Shown piece after piece: positions 20,104-33,800 of a stretch of 64,000 nt of DNA. This DNA comes from Hygrocybe punicea. Taxonomy: Eukaryota > Basidiomycota > Agaricomycetes > Agaricales > Hygrophoraceae. Where the stretch lies: positions 1,612,001 through 1,676,000 of the forward strand of contig OY744463.1 in the NCBI GenBank assembly GCA_963556145.1. The letters are read 5' to 3'. A program made the translations under genes and the position numbers. Each line of letters begins with the position of its first letter. Position 1 is the first letter of the stretch. Under the pieces are notes generated by a model. The model did not search any database and was not told where the DNA came from. It saw nothing but the letters and a program-made list of their open reading frames with translations.

Positions 20104-22661
20104 GGATCGTTCAATGAGATGGTCAGATAGTTTGAACTGGGGTTGAGTGAGCTAGTGAGGAGATTCACAATTTATAGCGTAGAGTGTTTGTACAAGTCTT
20201 CCGTGTACACGGATCGTTGGCATTGTATTGGAACCAATTGCGCGAGTCATTGGCAAATTCGCGAACAGCCATCCAAGAGGGAATTGTGTGTGTTATCCTC
20301 CGAACAAAAATGAATCTGCGCAGCGGGCTTTCGGAACTTCATCGGAGATCAGTTATTATCGAGAGTCAACCTTGTAAGGATCTGAGGCAGCGCTGCGAAT
20401 ATTCAAGTCCATTCCGAGTACGCCGCGCCGTAAAGTAACGTACAGGCTTTCCATTGACGCGAGCCCACGAACGTGTGAGGTTGAACGTCGAGCAGCATGC
20501 GGAGGAAGGAAATCCAAGTCAGTTATGATGGCACGTTAAATATCTCATTGCTCCATAATTGAACAGAACCGATCGCATGTGATCCTTGCAGAACCCTCGG
20601 AGGTCCCGAATCTGTACAGCAAGGGGAACATTCGCGCCCAATTGTTCGATGGCATTTACGGACCGTGATATGAAACACCACATTCGATACCCCCGACCTA
20701 CATTCTTCGAAATGCTGTTAGGTGAACGAGTGCGACAGCTCTTGAGACCATTGTACAGGACTAGCACCGAATTTGCCTAATTGTATAGCTAAGGTCCGCA
20801 GGGATCGACAATGAGTCAGTCGGAAAACGCACCGCTTCGCCGGAATGGGGGTTTTAGTGGTTGGGCAAATATGTCTCCTGTTCCAAATGCCGCGGAGCCT
20901 GTTTGCCACAGAGCTCCGTCGAATCCTGTAACGCTAGGTGTATCAGAATTGCGATATCAACCAATACAGCTCAGCGACTCGCTAGCGTGGACGCCGCTTT
21001 CTAAAACGCGAATGTTGCGAATCGTTAATTCATGAACGGCTGGTACGTAGACAACGCGAACCAGCTACTTACAGTCGACATAGCTTTGAGGCTGTACGGT
21101 GACGTAGCTGTTCGGTTTGTTAATGAACGGGCCGTAAGACAACACTATCTTTGTTAAAGACTAGAGATTAGACGCCTCGGGATTTCCAATATCCGACAGA
21201 TTGTTAAGAGTCGTATGCAAGGCGAGTAAGCGCCCACCGCTAATGTGCCGAAGAGGTCCTGTGAATAAGCTCAGCAACAGTGTAATCAATCCGCAGGTAC
21301 GAAGTTCCAATCATACCGGTTCAAAAAAACGGTCTGACAGTCATTTTGACTTTCGAAACTTCCACCTTCACATGCAATGCGGATAACGGTGGGTTTCGGG
21401 TTGCTTCTCGACAAGTGCATAATAGCTTAGCCCTTCACACATAACAGTCAACAGAAGAGATACACAAGGCCGACACCGACTTTCTGCCACCGATTACAAA
21501 TTTGGGTTCTAGGTGATGTTTGATACACATTGCTCATGTCCGTAACAACTTGTATGTGGGGGAACGGCGAATGTGAGAAATTCGTTTGAAGTCGAGAACC
21601 ATCGAATACCTGCGCTTTGTGAATTATTCAATCATGGTAAACGGACTCACATATTAAATCTGCATCTCTGGATTATGAAATAACTTCGCCGAAAAATGTA
21701 GAAGTTCCAGGTGTATCCTCAAGAGATCAGATAGCGGGTGCTCAAATCCAGTTCACACCAAGCGTCAGAAGAGAAAAGATAGACCTCAGATGAAAGGGGG
21801 CTGCGAGTTTGGGTCAGGCGGGTTTCAGGTAAAAGGTTCGGCACCTCAAGCGTCGAGCGATTGATTGTATTCAGGACAAAGCTGGCTAGTCCGGTACCAA
21901 TATAATGAAGACTGATGCGTATGTAGGCCCGCCCCGGCGAAGAAACGAATGACTGCCATAGTTGGCCAATGACTTTGTCCCAAGAATGGTAATACTGATA
22001 TTTCCATTTTGTTCAGCCGCCAAAGACCAGAAGCGAGAACGTCCCAGTGAGAATGGCAAACGTACTGGTAGGTGTACGTCAATACCAGTATTATATACCA
22101 CATAACCAATTTCCAGTGACGCTCGAAGTCGGAATGAGACAGGCAAGCCAAACCCTGAACTTGAGGTTGCCTTGGACCAATCACAAGGGAATCGCGGGTA
22201 CGACTGGTGCTCGCTTAGAGGGCGCCAAGGAGGCTCTTTGAGGGGTAGTGTTCTAGCTCGCGCCACTACCGCCACAGGTTCAAGCGGAGATCTTAATTCA
22301 CAAGCGGAAAGTTCCGTCGACTGCATCGCATCAGGAGACAGCCATTCGTTCCGCTCCTTCAGTCACCAAAATTTACCCCCGGTATTGTCTAACCCTTTGA
22401 CCATTGTCCAAACAGGGTTCGCTGGACAACATTCCCCATCCTTCAGCTGTCGCCGACGTTCTTGACCCCGTTCGCAACGTCTTGTCACAAACTCTCACGC
22501 GTCCGTAGTACTCCCACCATTCTCTGATCTCAGTGCGAACGTGAGGGCGCTCAACTTGTCTTGCTCTAAAACCAATTTCCTGAGATTATTTTAGAGCCTT
22601 TTACTGCAATCATTGATTTACAAGATCTAACTACCACAGGCAACAATCTGTACTTGACACC
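20104..22661. other. Gene-poor region of 2.5 kb, nothing recognised
   Basis: Frequent stops in all frames, and no repeat or tRNA was identified. Small frames at 20586-20780 (+) and 21886-22326 (-) have no family features. The last few hundred bases must contain the promoter of the G-beta gene. It may be decayed DNA or hold non-coding transcripts. Confidence 0.4.
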
Positions 22662-23936
22662 ATGTCCCAAAATCAAGGCGACATCCAGGAAAGAATTGCA
22701 GCTGCACGGAGAGAAGCGGAGAGTCTGAAGGAAAAGATTCGTGCAAAGAAGGAGTCTTCAGCAGACACAAGTTGTCAGTTTGCCCCTATTTGCTATCGTA
22801 CCCATCATTAACCGTAACTTGTATTTCGAAAAGTGCGCGCCATGGCTGTAGAGGTCGATCCGTTACCCCGAATCGTCATGCGCCCACGACGCGCTCTCAG
22901 AGGCCACCTGGCCAAAATCTATGCAATGCATTGGGCAGCCGACCGGAGACATCTTGTTTCAGCTTCACAGGACGGAAAACTCATTGTCTGGGATGCATAC
23001 ACCACGAATAAGGTCCACGCAATTCCTCTTCGGTCTAGCTGGGTCATGACTTGTGCCTACTCGCCTTCTGGCAATTTCGTGGCATGTGGAGGACTGGATA
23101 ACATTTGTTCTATCTATAACCTCACCAATAAAGAGGGCAATAGTGTGAAGGGAGCTCGTGAGCTCAGTGCTCATTCCGGTTACCTCAGCTGCTGCCGATT
23201 TATCAGCGATAGACAAATTGTCACTAGTTCCGGAGACATGACTTGTATGCTATGGGATGTCGAGGCCGGAGTCCGAGTGGTGGAATTCAGCGATCACACT
23301 GGCGATGTTATGAGGTATGCTTCATTTTCACATTTCCAGCATCAGCAGCAATCAACGCATTTGATTTAGTCTTTCTCTTGGACCTAACCAAAACGTGTTT
23401 GTTTCCGGTGCCTGTGATGCAACAGCCAAACTTTGGGACATTCGGAGTGGACGAGCGACCCAAACCTTCACCGGTCATGAATCAGATATCAATGCAGTGC
23501 AGTGTGTATCCAATCCCTGACAAATTTATTGGGTTGATATTAAATCTAGCTAATCTTCAGATTCTTCCCTAACGGCGACGCTTTCGCTACAGGTTCTGAC
23601 GATGCTTCGTGCCGTCTGTTTGACATTCGAGCTGATCGAGAATTAAATACGTTCACACACGATAATATTCTATGCGGCATCACTTCCGTCGCTTTCTCAA
23701 TCTCCGGTCGAATTCTGTTTGGTGGTTATGATGACTGGACATGTAATGTCTGGGACACACTCAAAGGCGAGCGTGTTGGTGTCCTGACCGGTCATGAGAA
23801 CCGAGTCAGTTGTTTGGGTGTCAGCATAGATGGAATGGCACTCTGCACGGGCAGCTGGGACAGCACCCTCAGGGTTCGTGCTTTTCTGTGGTCTTCTGGC
23901 CACATACTGATACTCTACTTCTAGGTATGGGCATAA
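22662..23936 (+). CDS. gpb1: Heterotrimeric G-protein beta subunit (WD40 propeller)
   Basis: Spliced, this is a full G-beta: an N-terminal coiled-coil helix ([20 protein letters not shown]) for G-gamma pairing, then [17 protein letters not shown] and seven WD repeats, visible as [96 protein letters not shown] and [14 protein letters not shown]. The first intron splits the Ser-Leu junction before [11 protein letters not shown]; the last one leaves only VWA and the stop in the final exon, ending at 23936. About 350 residues, the usual length. G-beta/gamma transmits pheromone and nutrient signals in basidiomycetes. Confidence 0.95.
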
Positions 23937-24453
23937 TGCTATTTTTTACAGGAAATTCAAGTTCGGCATCACTTTCATACACCCTTTTTGTTCTATCCAT
24001 TCCCGAATCAGTCCCTACAAAAATATCTTTGCTTCACTTTTTCCCATCGCCGGCATCTGTTATTTTATATTACCCTGATCCTCACTTGCGATCCACCTTC
24101 AAACACGAGGGAGGAGACGCCTCGAGTCAGTCTTTACCGTCAAACTTATAGCATTCTTTTTCAGTGTGGCATACAAATCTTCGACCAGCCTTTTGCCGCC
24201 GTACATTTGCTTTGTTATGCTGGCTGTTACCCATCTCTATGTTTTTTCTGCTCTCTGCTATGGTCTGCGTATATATTGGCGAATTCATAACTTCGGTGAA
24301 ATAGCGGGCCAGGAATGTATCTACGGTGGAAGCCAACAAATTCAATATTTTTCGTTGAATTATTTACTTCAGTTGGGCTTGCTTACGTGTCCGAAAGTCG
24401 TCGTTCAGGCTGTTGGCAGCATTGACAAAAAATTATCCTAGTATCGACACTAC
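23937..24453. other. Intergenic between G-beta and the golgin-like gene
   Basis: Both flanking genes are on the plus strand, so this holds the G-beta 3' UTR and the promoter of the coiled-coil gene. T-rich, with no coding pattern. Confidence 0.5.
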
Positions 24454-27085
24454 ATGTCTGAAGATGAGCGTGCCCTCAAAGCAGCGCGAGCAAAAGCTAT
24501 GGTATGAATTCAGCTCTATAGCCAGAATACGTCTCGCTGACTTGGCTGTCCAGCTCAAAAAACGGCAGCAGAAAAAGATCGGTGCCGTCCCCAACACTCC
24601 CACCTCGCCCTTGACGAGTCTATCGGTATCCAGAGCATTATCGCCTGCTCGTTCGGAGTCACCAGCACCTGCGGAGGACGAAAAGAAGGATTTCGGTGAC
24701 GTGTAAGTAGGTGCATCTAACAAAACGTGAGGCCAGTAGACAACGTCCTGAAATTGGAGATTAGGTTCTCCCCAGTTGATTCAGACCCTTCATGGGTGAA
24801 TTCTCTGCCCAGAGTAAGGTCTCCAGAGCCGTCTGTCAGCGTCTCTCCACCTCCGTATTCGACCAAATCCCCACCCCCTGGCACTGCACCCACTACTTCG
24901 CAAAGGCGCTCGCCGCCGGTCGACGACAAACAAATTTTGCTCCAGAATCAACAACAAACGATCTCTTTACTGGTGTCAGAGAAGGCTTCTCTTTCCGCCG
25001 AATTGGAGCATCTGGAAGGTCTAGAGTCAAGTGAGTTTCAGGAATATACATTTTGAAACACGCCGTTAACTTTATAATGACAGAGATGCAGGAGAAGGAG
25101 ACACTTCTCGAGCGAGAACGTAGCAGATCCAACGGGCTTGAAACTTGCGTTCGACAACTACAGACAGATGCTGAGGCAGCCGCTCAACAAATCCAAAATC
25201 TTCTATCCACGGAAAAGCAGTTGGTGGAAAAATGTCGAGACCAGGTATGTTTCCTCTGAACCTCGCGCATTTACCAAACACATAGACCACCCCGTACAGG
25301 AACGAGAGCGACAGCTTCTGGATGCAAATCTGGCCGAATTGCGCGCTGAGGCAGAACAGCATCAGCGCAGAGTTCGGGAGCTTGAAGAACGAATTCAAAG
25401 TGACGACCGTGCTGAACGCCTGGAGAATTCGTTGAGAAACACCCAGGATCGCGCTGACGGGCTCGAATTTCAGCTTTCGAAGCTCAAACAGGTAAGCTTG
25501 TACCCATAATGACACAATGTGACAAAGACTAATGCATTCGCAGGCGCACACCACCCTCAAAGCTGACCGAGAAGCTGTCGAGGCGCAACTCCGAAAATTT
25601 CACGACGATATCAATGAGTGGAAAGAAAAACACACAGCTCTTCATCAGCAGCATTCTGCGACTGATCAGCATCTAGCCTCCATGACTACAGAGAGGGATA
25701 CTCTCGTGCAGGAGAAGGTCTCTCTTCATTCCCGAGTTGATTCCACCGAGAAGACACTTGTACAACTCCAGGAACAGCTTGACCATGCTGCTTACGAATT
25801 ATCAACAAATAGACGGCAGCTTCCGAAACTACAGGCCGAGTTGAAACACGCAAACAGACGTGCGGAGCAGGCTGAACTCACTCAAAAGGAACTTCAAGCG
25901 GAAGGAACTACCCTCATGCGTTCTCTGGACGAAATGCGGCCTAAAATCGTCGAATTGACAGGCGCCAAACTAGAACTAGGGGAAAAGCTTGGCAGCCTGG
26001 AACTTGCCCTACGGAGTCGTGACGCCGTCATTGCACAACTGGAAGCTACTGTGGATGAGCTGCAGAATCAAAGGGATGACGCTGATAAACAGCGGCGAGA
26101 AGCCCTCGCATTGCTAGAAAGGGAACGTTCGTCTACACGGACGGACTCCATGGAATTGCAAGCGGCATATACCGAATTACAAGCAGAACTCGATGCGTCT
26201 CGAGCCAGCAAACACACTTTTGAGGTGGAAAGCATGAAGTACTCTCAAGAGGCAGCTCGTCGATCGGAAGAAATCGATCGTTTAACGGCTTCATCACAGT
26301 CGCAACTAGATGAGATTTCGTCGTTGCGACGAGAGCTGGAAGAGCGAGAAATTGCCCAGGAGGAGGAACAGGATTTTCTTGAGAGGGCTCAGGGCGAGAT
26401 AGAGTCACTCCGCCTTGATCTCTCCTCCAAGGACGAAGAGATTGAACGTCTCCGACAATCCGTTACGCGTCCATTAGGCGCACCGCGTTCGCTTGACGAC
26501 GAAATGCTTAGTTCTTTTCAACAGCAACACGCCCTGGATCTCTCCGCCGCCCAGTCCAAAAACAGAGAATTGGAAACAGCCGTCTTCGAAGCACAAGCAA
26601 GGGCTCATTCATTCCAGAAGCAGGTCACCATGCTAGAAGAACAATTGGCACAATCCCAGTCTGCCTCCCGAGCAGAGCGACGGTCTTTTTCATCCGGCAT
26701 CCCATCGCGACCGTCTAGTCGTAATGTGAATCGGACTGACCTTCGGCAGGCGTCGTTCAACTCACGTAGACCTAGCAACTTGGCGCCGCCCCCTCTGGTC
26801 CGCTCCGTTTTCGATGTTGGCCTATCACCGGACACCCGTCACAAACGTCAAGTTAGCTTACGCATGCTCAAGGCTCGTATTGAAAGCGAAATGGCTGCAG
26901 CGTCGTCTGCAGGAAGCCAACCGCCATCACGAGCGCTATCCCCAGTCGGATCGTTTGTGACCATACCCAGGCTCCCGCCCTCTCAGGTCGTACCAAGCCA
27001 TTCGTTTCACCGACGACCCCAATTTGTAGACGAGTCACATGTTTTCTGGTGTCATTCATGCGACGGAGAGTTGGTGGTACTTTAA
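24454..27085 (+). CDS. Long coiled-coil protein, golgin-like (GM130/Bug1-type N-terminus)
   Basis: The start MSEDERALKAARAKAM, an intron, then LKKRQQKKIGAVPN resembles the basic N-terminal helix of GM130-type golgins, which bind p115/Uso1 and the Golgi. A Ser/Pro-rich linker with SPSVSVSPPPYSTKSPPP-like composition follows. From DDKQILLQNQQQTISLL to about EEQLAQSQSA there is an almost unbroken heptad-rich coiled coil of roughly 500 residues, rich in Glu, Gln, Arg and Leu. The tail is Ser/Arg-rich, contains HKRQVSLRMLKARIESEM (probably a second conserved motif) and ends with a short WCHSCDGELVVL. Six exons; introns fall at codon boundaries after AM and before FSPVDSD and inside the coiled coil. 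The golgin call is inferred from architecture and the N-terminal motif; a spindle or septal scaffold is the alternative. Confidence 0.65.
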
Positions 27086-27257
27086 CAAAGTTATATTGAT
27101 TCATACCAAGATACCCAATGGTGCTCATATATATAATACATGGAACGAGACGAATCGTGAAAACGGTAATGAAGTATTAGCTGCGGTATCAGATAGGTAA
27201 AATGGTCATGAGATGAAAGGGCTGTCGTTATAATGGTACTGTACAAGCCAGATGAAG

Positions 27258-30200
27258 TCAAAAGGTCGGGGCACGCTTATTCCGGAGGTTATGAAGTTTT
27301 TGCATTAGGTCCTGAATGTATAGGTTTGAGTGGATTGAAAAAGCCATCATCAATTTGGAAAACATACCTCAGCTTCGTCAGGGGCGAGCGTCCCTTTCTT
27401 GCGTTCGTCATCAACCCCCTTTTCGATGCTTTCCAAGACATCTTTTATCAGGTCTCGATAGTCGACGCCAAAGAAATGAGTCAGCTTCGCAGCCCTCCGC
27501 CTGCGTAGTTGGAAATCGGAAATCTCTGGCCTTGGTGTTATAGTGAGCATGGAAGAAATCGACACCACGGACGTCCGAGCAGGGAGGGACCGTCGGCGCT
27601 CTGCCTTGATGGCAGACATGGAATGTTCGTCAGGATATTGCGCTGTTTTCGACTCGGGCACCTGTGGCAATTCGCTGTTGAGGTACTCGTGCAATTCTGC
27701 AAGGGATTGCTTGTCATCCTGAAAAACGAGTAAGGACGCAATCAAGAAGGATGTCATGATTTACAACAGACCCGATCAAGGATATCGTGAAGCGAGTTCA
27801 AGGAATGCTGGTAGTGTGAATACATATCCGAATGCGTTTGGCTTGAAGGACTTAGAGGGGCAATGTTGTAGTCGGTGCTGGATATGTAAGGAAGGAGCGG
27901 GTCGGATTCGGAGACTTCAGGACGAGGTTGCTTATCTTTCAGCTTCGAAGCCGACTGGTCTTTGCGCAAGCCGAATGGTGAAATCTCGATAGATGAGTTG
28001 AGACCCGCAGCGCGAGCCAATAAGGCAGCTTTCGTTGGTGGTCCGTGTGAAAGTGAGGGAGAAGGAGAGTTACGAGTGTGGTAGAGTGTCTGCGGTGGCT
28101 GAACACCGAATACCTGCGAAAAATAAGATAGGAATGGTTATAGACTATGGGTTGGGAAAATAAGGATAAGTACCTTTTCCATCTTCACAGCTCTGCGAAC
28201 GTTAACAGCTTTCTCCCGGTTATCAAGCTCCTCCTTGAGCCTTTCGATATCATCAGACCAGGTAGTCGGCAAAGCAACTACCGAACTGCTTCTCCTCCGT
28301 CTCAAAAATGGTATGCGGTGATCTTCTTCCGCCACTGAGCCCAAACTAGCGTCACGAGGAAGGGGCGCGGGTAGAGGCGCCTCAAAACAGGGCAAACCGA
28401 GTGCGAGGTCTGTTGGAACACGCGATCCGAGAAACCGATGGAGTTTCGCAAGCTTCTCCCGCTTCCGCCGACGGTCTTCATCGGCTTGTTCTTTCTGCGT
28501 CATACTTTCGAATAGAGGAGGCGATGACTTGGCATTAGGACCAGCGCGGTGCTTGTCCGGCTCAGAACCAGTCTTGAAGTTCAGAGAATCCTCGTCTGAC
28601 AGATCAATGAATGAAGTCACGGATTGTCTCCCCCGTTTCGCACCTCCACGACGTGACGATTCACTAGGCGTGACGTCCTCCGCACTGCCAATTTCGTTGC
28701 TCAGTGCACTCTCCGTCTCCTCGAACGAATATTGGCTCAAGGACGATACGTCATCGGGAGACAAGGGAGTAGAATGTCGCCTGCCGCTAGCCATATACAC
28801 CGAACCCTCCCTCGGAGCGGGTTGCTGTCTTACAACAGGTGCGTCTAGACTCAAGGAGTGTGAAGTGCGATGAACGCTACATTTCCTAACTGGAACGTGT
28901 AAGTGAGTTGGTTTCGGTTGTTGTGCCAACGTATCAGCTCCAAGATTCTTTCCGAACACCTTGGCAAGCTTACGGTTCCTCCTGACGAGCTCGGCCCGCT
29001 CCTCTGAGCTGAGGAAATTGGTGGTAAGGGGAAGATAGTGCGGATCCAACCGTTCCGTATTCGTTTGTTCGAGAGAAAGGGGAGACGCATGTCTACCGGG
29101 CTTTTTCGAGTGTGCAGACCGTCCTGGAGACACTCGATCGAAATGGGGTTTTGGAGACGTAGGCAAAGGAGGCTTGAGGGGTTTAGGGGTCTCGGAGGCT
29201 TCCACATTCGATACGGGGAAGTTCACATCGGTGAATTGTGGAGAGGAGGTATGCAGTCGTTCTGCGTCCGTAGATTGAAGGGCTGAGGTACTGGGCTCTA
29301 GTTTAGTCGGGGATGAGAGTTCAATGAAGGACTCGCGACTGCTGCGCTGCATTGTTGTTGCGTTATCGGTGATAGGTGATGGGTACGTTGTGCTTGGGGT
29401 ACTCATCCGTGGTTCATGAGTAGCGGTGGATGGTCGTCGGCGAGTGCTGCACACTGAGTCAAACGATGAAGAGGTATCATTGCCGTGAGAAAATATCGGT
29501 GGCGACGAAACTTTCCCCTTGTCAACGCCATCGTGACCTTGAGCCTGAGCGACGACTGTGATCTCAGTTGCTGTTTCACGCTTTCAGTTTCAAGCGACCA
29601 CAACGATAGTCCTGTCCGGGCACCAAATTACTCACCTCCAACTGACCCGCCCCGGTTCCTGCCCCGTTCACGAGTATCCGTGGTGAGTACACGTTCTTGG
29701 TGCTTGTTAATCGTTCGCCTCGAAGTTCTCATGTTGCCAGAAGACTCAGGAAAGTCGCCCGCGACTTCTTTCCCGTGTGTTCGAGACAGTGTGGGAGAGA
29801 TCCTTTGATGGGATGAGCTCGTTTGTTGATTTGCTCTTCTTGATCTTTTCCTTGTTTCGTCACTTGATAACGGCATTGTGTGCGGTCGACCTTCCGTCGT
29901 CTTGGATTTCTTCCCAGCATCAGGTCGAAATAAGATGTTGTGATCCGCAACAAACGATGAGGTTCGCGGTGGGGGTGTGATGACTTCTTCTTTCAACAGA
30001 ACCTCCAAAGATGGTGCCGGATTGATGAATGGATTGGATGTCGCCCCCGAGGCTGACACACCTTCATTTGATACCTCTGGGACAGAAGTGTCTATCAAGA
30101 AAGGAGAGCGAGGGCTGAGCTCCTTCTCGCCCACCTTTTCAGCTGCTTTGATGGCTGTCCTCCGAGGACCTCGCGGTGGGGGTGGTAGGCCAACGAATGA

Positions 30201-30365
30201 CCCTGCGCTGGATGGTGTAGATGCGGACGCTGGTAATATGTCCGGCGACGCTGGAACCTTCACCCGGGGGCGAGTGCGTTCGTCATGTTCCAGCAACGCG
30301 TCGAGGTTCGGTGAAATGATGAGGGGATTCTTTGCTCGGCGAACGATCACCTCCTGCGAGTCCAT
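27258..30365 (-). CDS. Large disordered basidiomycete protein with three KLxxFFG-type motifs
   Basis: Six or so exons give about 960 residues. No catalytic domain recognised. The start is MDSQEVIVRRAKNPLIISPN. Most of the protein is Ser/Pro/Arg-rich and presumably unstructured. Three short ordered islands share one pattern: RRNRKLAKVFGKNLGADTL (about 28960), EKLAKLHRFLGSRVPTDLAL (about 28440) and AAKLTHFFGVDYRDLIKDVL (about 27480), that is K-L-x-[KRH]-[VF]-[FL]-G. The C-terminus after the last intron reads EDLMQKLHNLRNKRAPTF, found by splicing GTATGT..CAG past the apparent stop, and ends at 27258. A short helix TTWSDDIERLKEELDNREKA could dimerise. The C-terminal helical block looks like the most conserved part. 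The function is unknown; a polarity or small-GTPase adaptor role would be a guess. Confidence 0.7.
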
Positions 30366-30844
30366 CCTGTCGTGCGGGCTCTAGGCGCCGGAATCAAGGC
30401 CGTGTTTAGCTTGTCGAAGCTGGATGCCTGCAGTTTGCCTCACTCTCCAGATTACCGGGTCTGAACGCAACATGAGGCAATATTGCAATCACGGCAGAAT
30501 CACGCAGGAGGTACGCCAAGGTGTACTTAAATGTCAATGGGAATATTACGGAAATACGGATGACAAGGCTCACCTAAGTGGTTGCTGTTTGCCACAAGCG
30601 AACGTTCGCGGGCGGTCACTGTCGATGGGGTACGGTTATCGAGGGCAAACTCGCAGATTGCCTTGATAGTTATCCTCTTGCGGCTTTGCAACTGATCGGG
30701 TTAGGCACAGTTCTCTTAGCAACCATCTGTCATGTCATTTCTGTAACGGCGTCCTGAGCGCTAAGTTGGACAGCCTTTATGCACTGCCTCGTACATGTGA
30801 AACGTTTTACGGTAAACAATATATAGTGCGTAGGATGTCTGTAA
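30366..30844. other. Intergenic between two minus-strand genes
   Basis: It contains the promoter of the 30365 gene and the 3' end of the Nvj2-like gene. No gene, repeat or RNA was recognised. Confidence 0.5.
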
Positions 30845-33800
30845 TTAGCATGCAGGGTTCTGTACCCTGCGAGGCGGAAGTCGGGGGGCAGCGTTCGATA
30901 GTCCGAGTGCGGGTGGCAGGGTAATAGCTGGGTCCGACTCCAGTAGACGCATGTCCTCCCCATCACCCTCTGTGCTAGAACGTCGGCTAGTGGAAGTCGC
31001 TCTCGTTTGCTCGTTCTGTGTTGCAATATTAATGGATGATTTGGGCACCTCGGATCGGGAAATAGCAGGGGTCGATCGGGGAGGTAGAGGAGGGGGTCGC
31101 GGTGGAGTTGACGGTGCTGATTGCAAGTCTGACGGAAGGGTGGGTAAGACATCTTTACCGTCTATCAAATTACTTTGGGCTTGGGACTGTGATGGGGACT
31201 CTGTGTCCTGCAGTTGCTGTTGGCCAGATAGAACTGGGCTTTTCCACAACCGATATACGCTCTGGATGGCAGGATTCTTCGGCTTAATCTCTGGCGATGC
31301 AGCAGGTGGGACGTATCCTAAAGACATAATGTCACCGCGGTGGCTGGCGTGAATCCCAGGTATACTCATAGTCCTTGCCTGCATCGGTTGTGTGTAAATC
31401 GTCGATGGCGGTAACGGTGGATCGCTGGCGTTGAGCACGACAACCTCTTGTTCCGTTGATACAGGGTTTGATGATGGTTCTGTGGACGCCCGTGAAATAG
31501 GCTGCAAGACAATTTTGGGCGACGCTCCATTTGTTTCAAAGGAGTCAGAACATTGTCTCGGGGAACCAGTGGCCGCAAGAGCGGTGGGAGGCGATGGGTC
31601 GTCTAATTTTGTATTTGTCGACTGAGCGAACCCCTTCTCCTGTGCTGTGTCAGAGGTCAGCGCAGGCGAGATCCTCCCCTCTTCACCCTTTTCCTTTCCC
31701 ATCCTCTCAACAACCGCAGCTCGTACCTCTGCATAGCTAGCCCTCGCCCGATTCGATAGGCTGTTGTTATCACTATCCGTACGGCGACGCGAGTCCATGG
31801 ATCCTTGGTCAGACGTATCCTCGAGCACCGCGTTCCCAATCGCGCTATCCCTCCGGAATCCTCCCCAAGTAACCCCCCATTTCCTTATAGCCTCTTTTGC
31901 CGAATTACCAAGGCCTTGCTTATCTCCAGCACGAGATTTAAGAGTCGATAGAAATGAGTTTGGGCTCGAGGATGTGCTGACTGCCGGACTCAAACGCGAG
32001 GTTTCTGTGTTCCTGGGTGGACTTGCGGCCGAAGCAGAAGAGTTCAAAGAGGAAACAGAAGAAGCCGCTTCTGATTGTGTGCGCAAGGATGAACGCCGTG
32101 AGTTCGAGTGCTGCAGCAAAGAATGAGGTTCCTGCGAGAATGAGTTGTCTCCCTCGTCCTTTTCTGAATAATGAGTCTCGGAACGAGCGCTTGGACGTTT
32201 CCTAGGAGTAGATTGTGATCTTCCCGATCCAGAAACTTCAACGTCCGCGGATCTTCCTCGTTGGTTATTACTGTCGCTGTCCTCAGCCACAGCGGCGGGC
32301 AGCAGTGTTGTGCCATTAGTACCGTTCCAGGTGGAAAATTGTGGAGGGTGCAGAGACGATTGTGATTTAACAGATTCACCAGAAGCATTCTCAGTAAATG
32401 AACGAACGGCCGGCACTCCCTCTGGTGGTGACTGTGCGGATATAGAGGCTGTTCTCAGATTTTCAGCAGATTGAGACCGTTGCAGAGGGGTGCGTTTTTC
32501 CTGGCTTGAAGGTATCGCCATCGCTCCATCTAGCAAAGGTACCGAGACGGACTCGAGGACAGGTTCAATGACAATTGGGAGCGTTTTCTCACGCCGTGAT
32601 GCATCAGGCCATATGCCACCACGACGCTGATGCACAAAGCTCTCGAAGAACGAAATATCATCCATGTTTGGCATAACCACGGATTCTTGAATCTATGATA
32701 CATCACTGATTAACGTGGCCAAGAGTAGCTGATGAGCGATACCCACAATTTCCTTCAGCCTCGCCTCGATTGTGTTCAGGATCATGCTCCATGTGATCTG
32801 ACGATCGCTGACGATAGGCTCGACGTCGAGCACCATCCTAGGTGTTTGCGTGAATGCATACCATATGCGACTACTTGGCGGTCTCTTCACTTTGATGAGC
32901 AAGTTTCCCTCAAGCTCTCTCAATACAGCAGCCAGCACCAATTTGACCGTGTACGATTTAAATCGCGCTCCTAGGTTAATCGTCGCTGTGGCTTCAACCG
33001 TCATGCGCATCTCGCCTTTATATTGCAGGTGCACCTCCAACGCAGCGTCTCCTTCCTTCGTCAGCTCCTTTAGCATGGGCTTGCTAAAAAACGGCGCTTT
33101 GTTCCCCACTGAGACCTCAGTGACCACGATGTCAGTGAGGAATGCGGGACGCTTGACTTTGGAAAGTTTCTTCATGAGCCGTCTAATGATCTCGTCTTCG
33201 AGGGCCTGTGTCCGATAATGGCTGAAGAAAATGCGGCCTATTAAAGCATTAAGCCAGCGCATTGGTACGACGTCCGGTTGAGAATCCAGTGCTAGCAGTA
33301 AGTGGTTCATGTCGGCAGGCTGAAAGACAGCCCTCAGGGGAGCAAGTGTAGGACTGTTCGCTGGGTGGTCCGATGCATGTACCAGCGATAAATACCAGTC
33401 CTCCATCTCGATATTTGAGCGCACGAACATGAACCATGGTGTAGACAACTTTGTGGTCTCCTCCCTTGTAGCCTTCCGTTTCTTCTGGCCGTCGATCATC
33501 TTTTCGCGGTCCTTTTCGCGGTCCTTTCCCTTTTTCTTTGTGGTTCCCCCGTTATTATCCTGTTGCTCTACGGCACCATCATCCAACTTCACCTCGCGCG
33601 TCACGCTTGGCATTCCCTTCTCCACCGGTGGGATCTTGGGTTTGAGACATATGGCATTCCTCTTCGTGAACAGCTCACCGTCGAGGAGACCCTCAGGATA
33701 AATAAAAACATCATGTCCTGCGACCTCCACCGCTGCCTCACACTCCGTCATGCCCTCGTCCTCGTACAAATAGAGCACTGTACCCTTGAGGACAACATAC

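Noticed and set aside
21886..22326. Minus-strand frame of 146 codons upstream of G-beta
   Set aside because: No family features, and it overlaps the expected promoter region. It cannot be excluded, but support is lacking.
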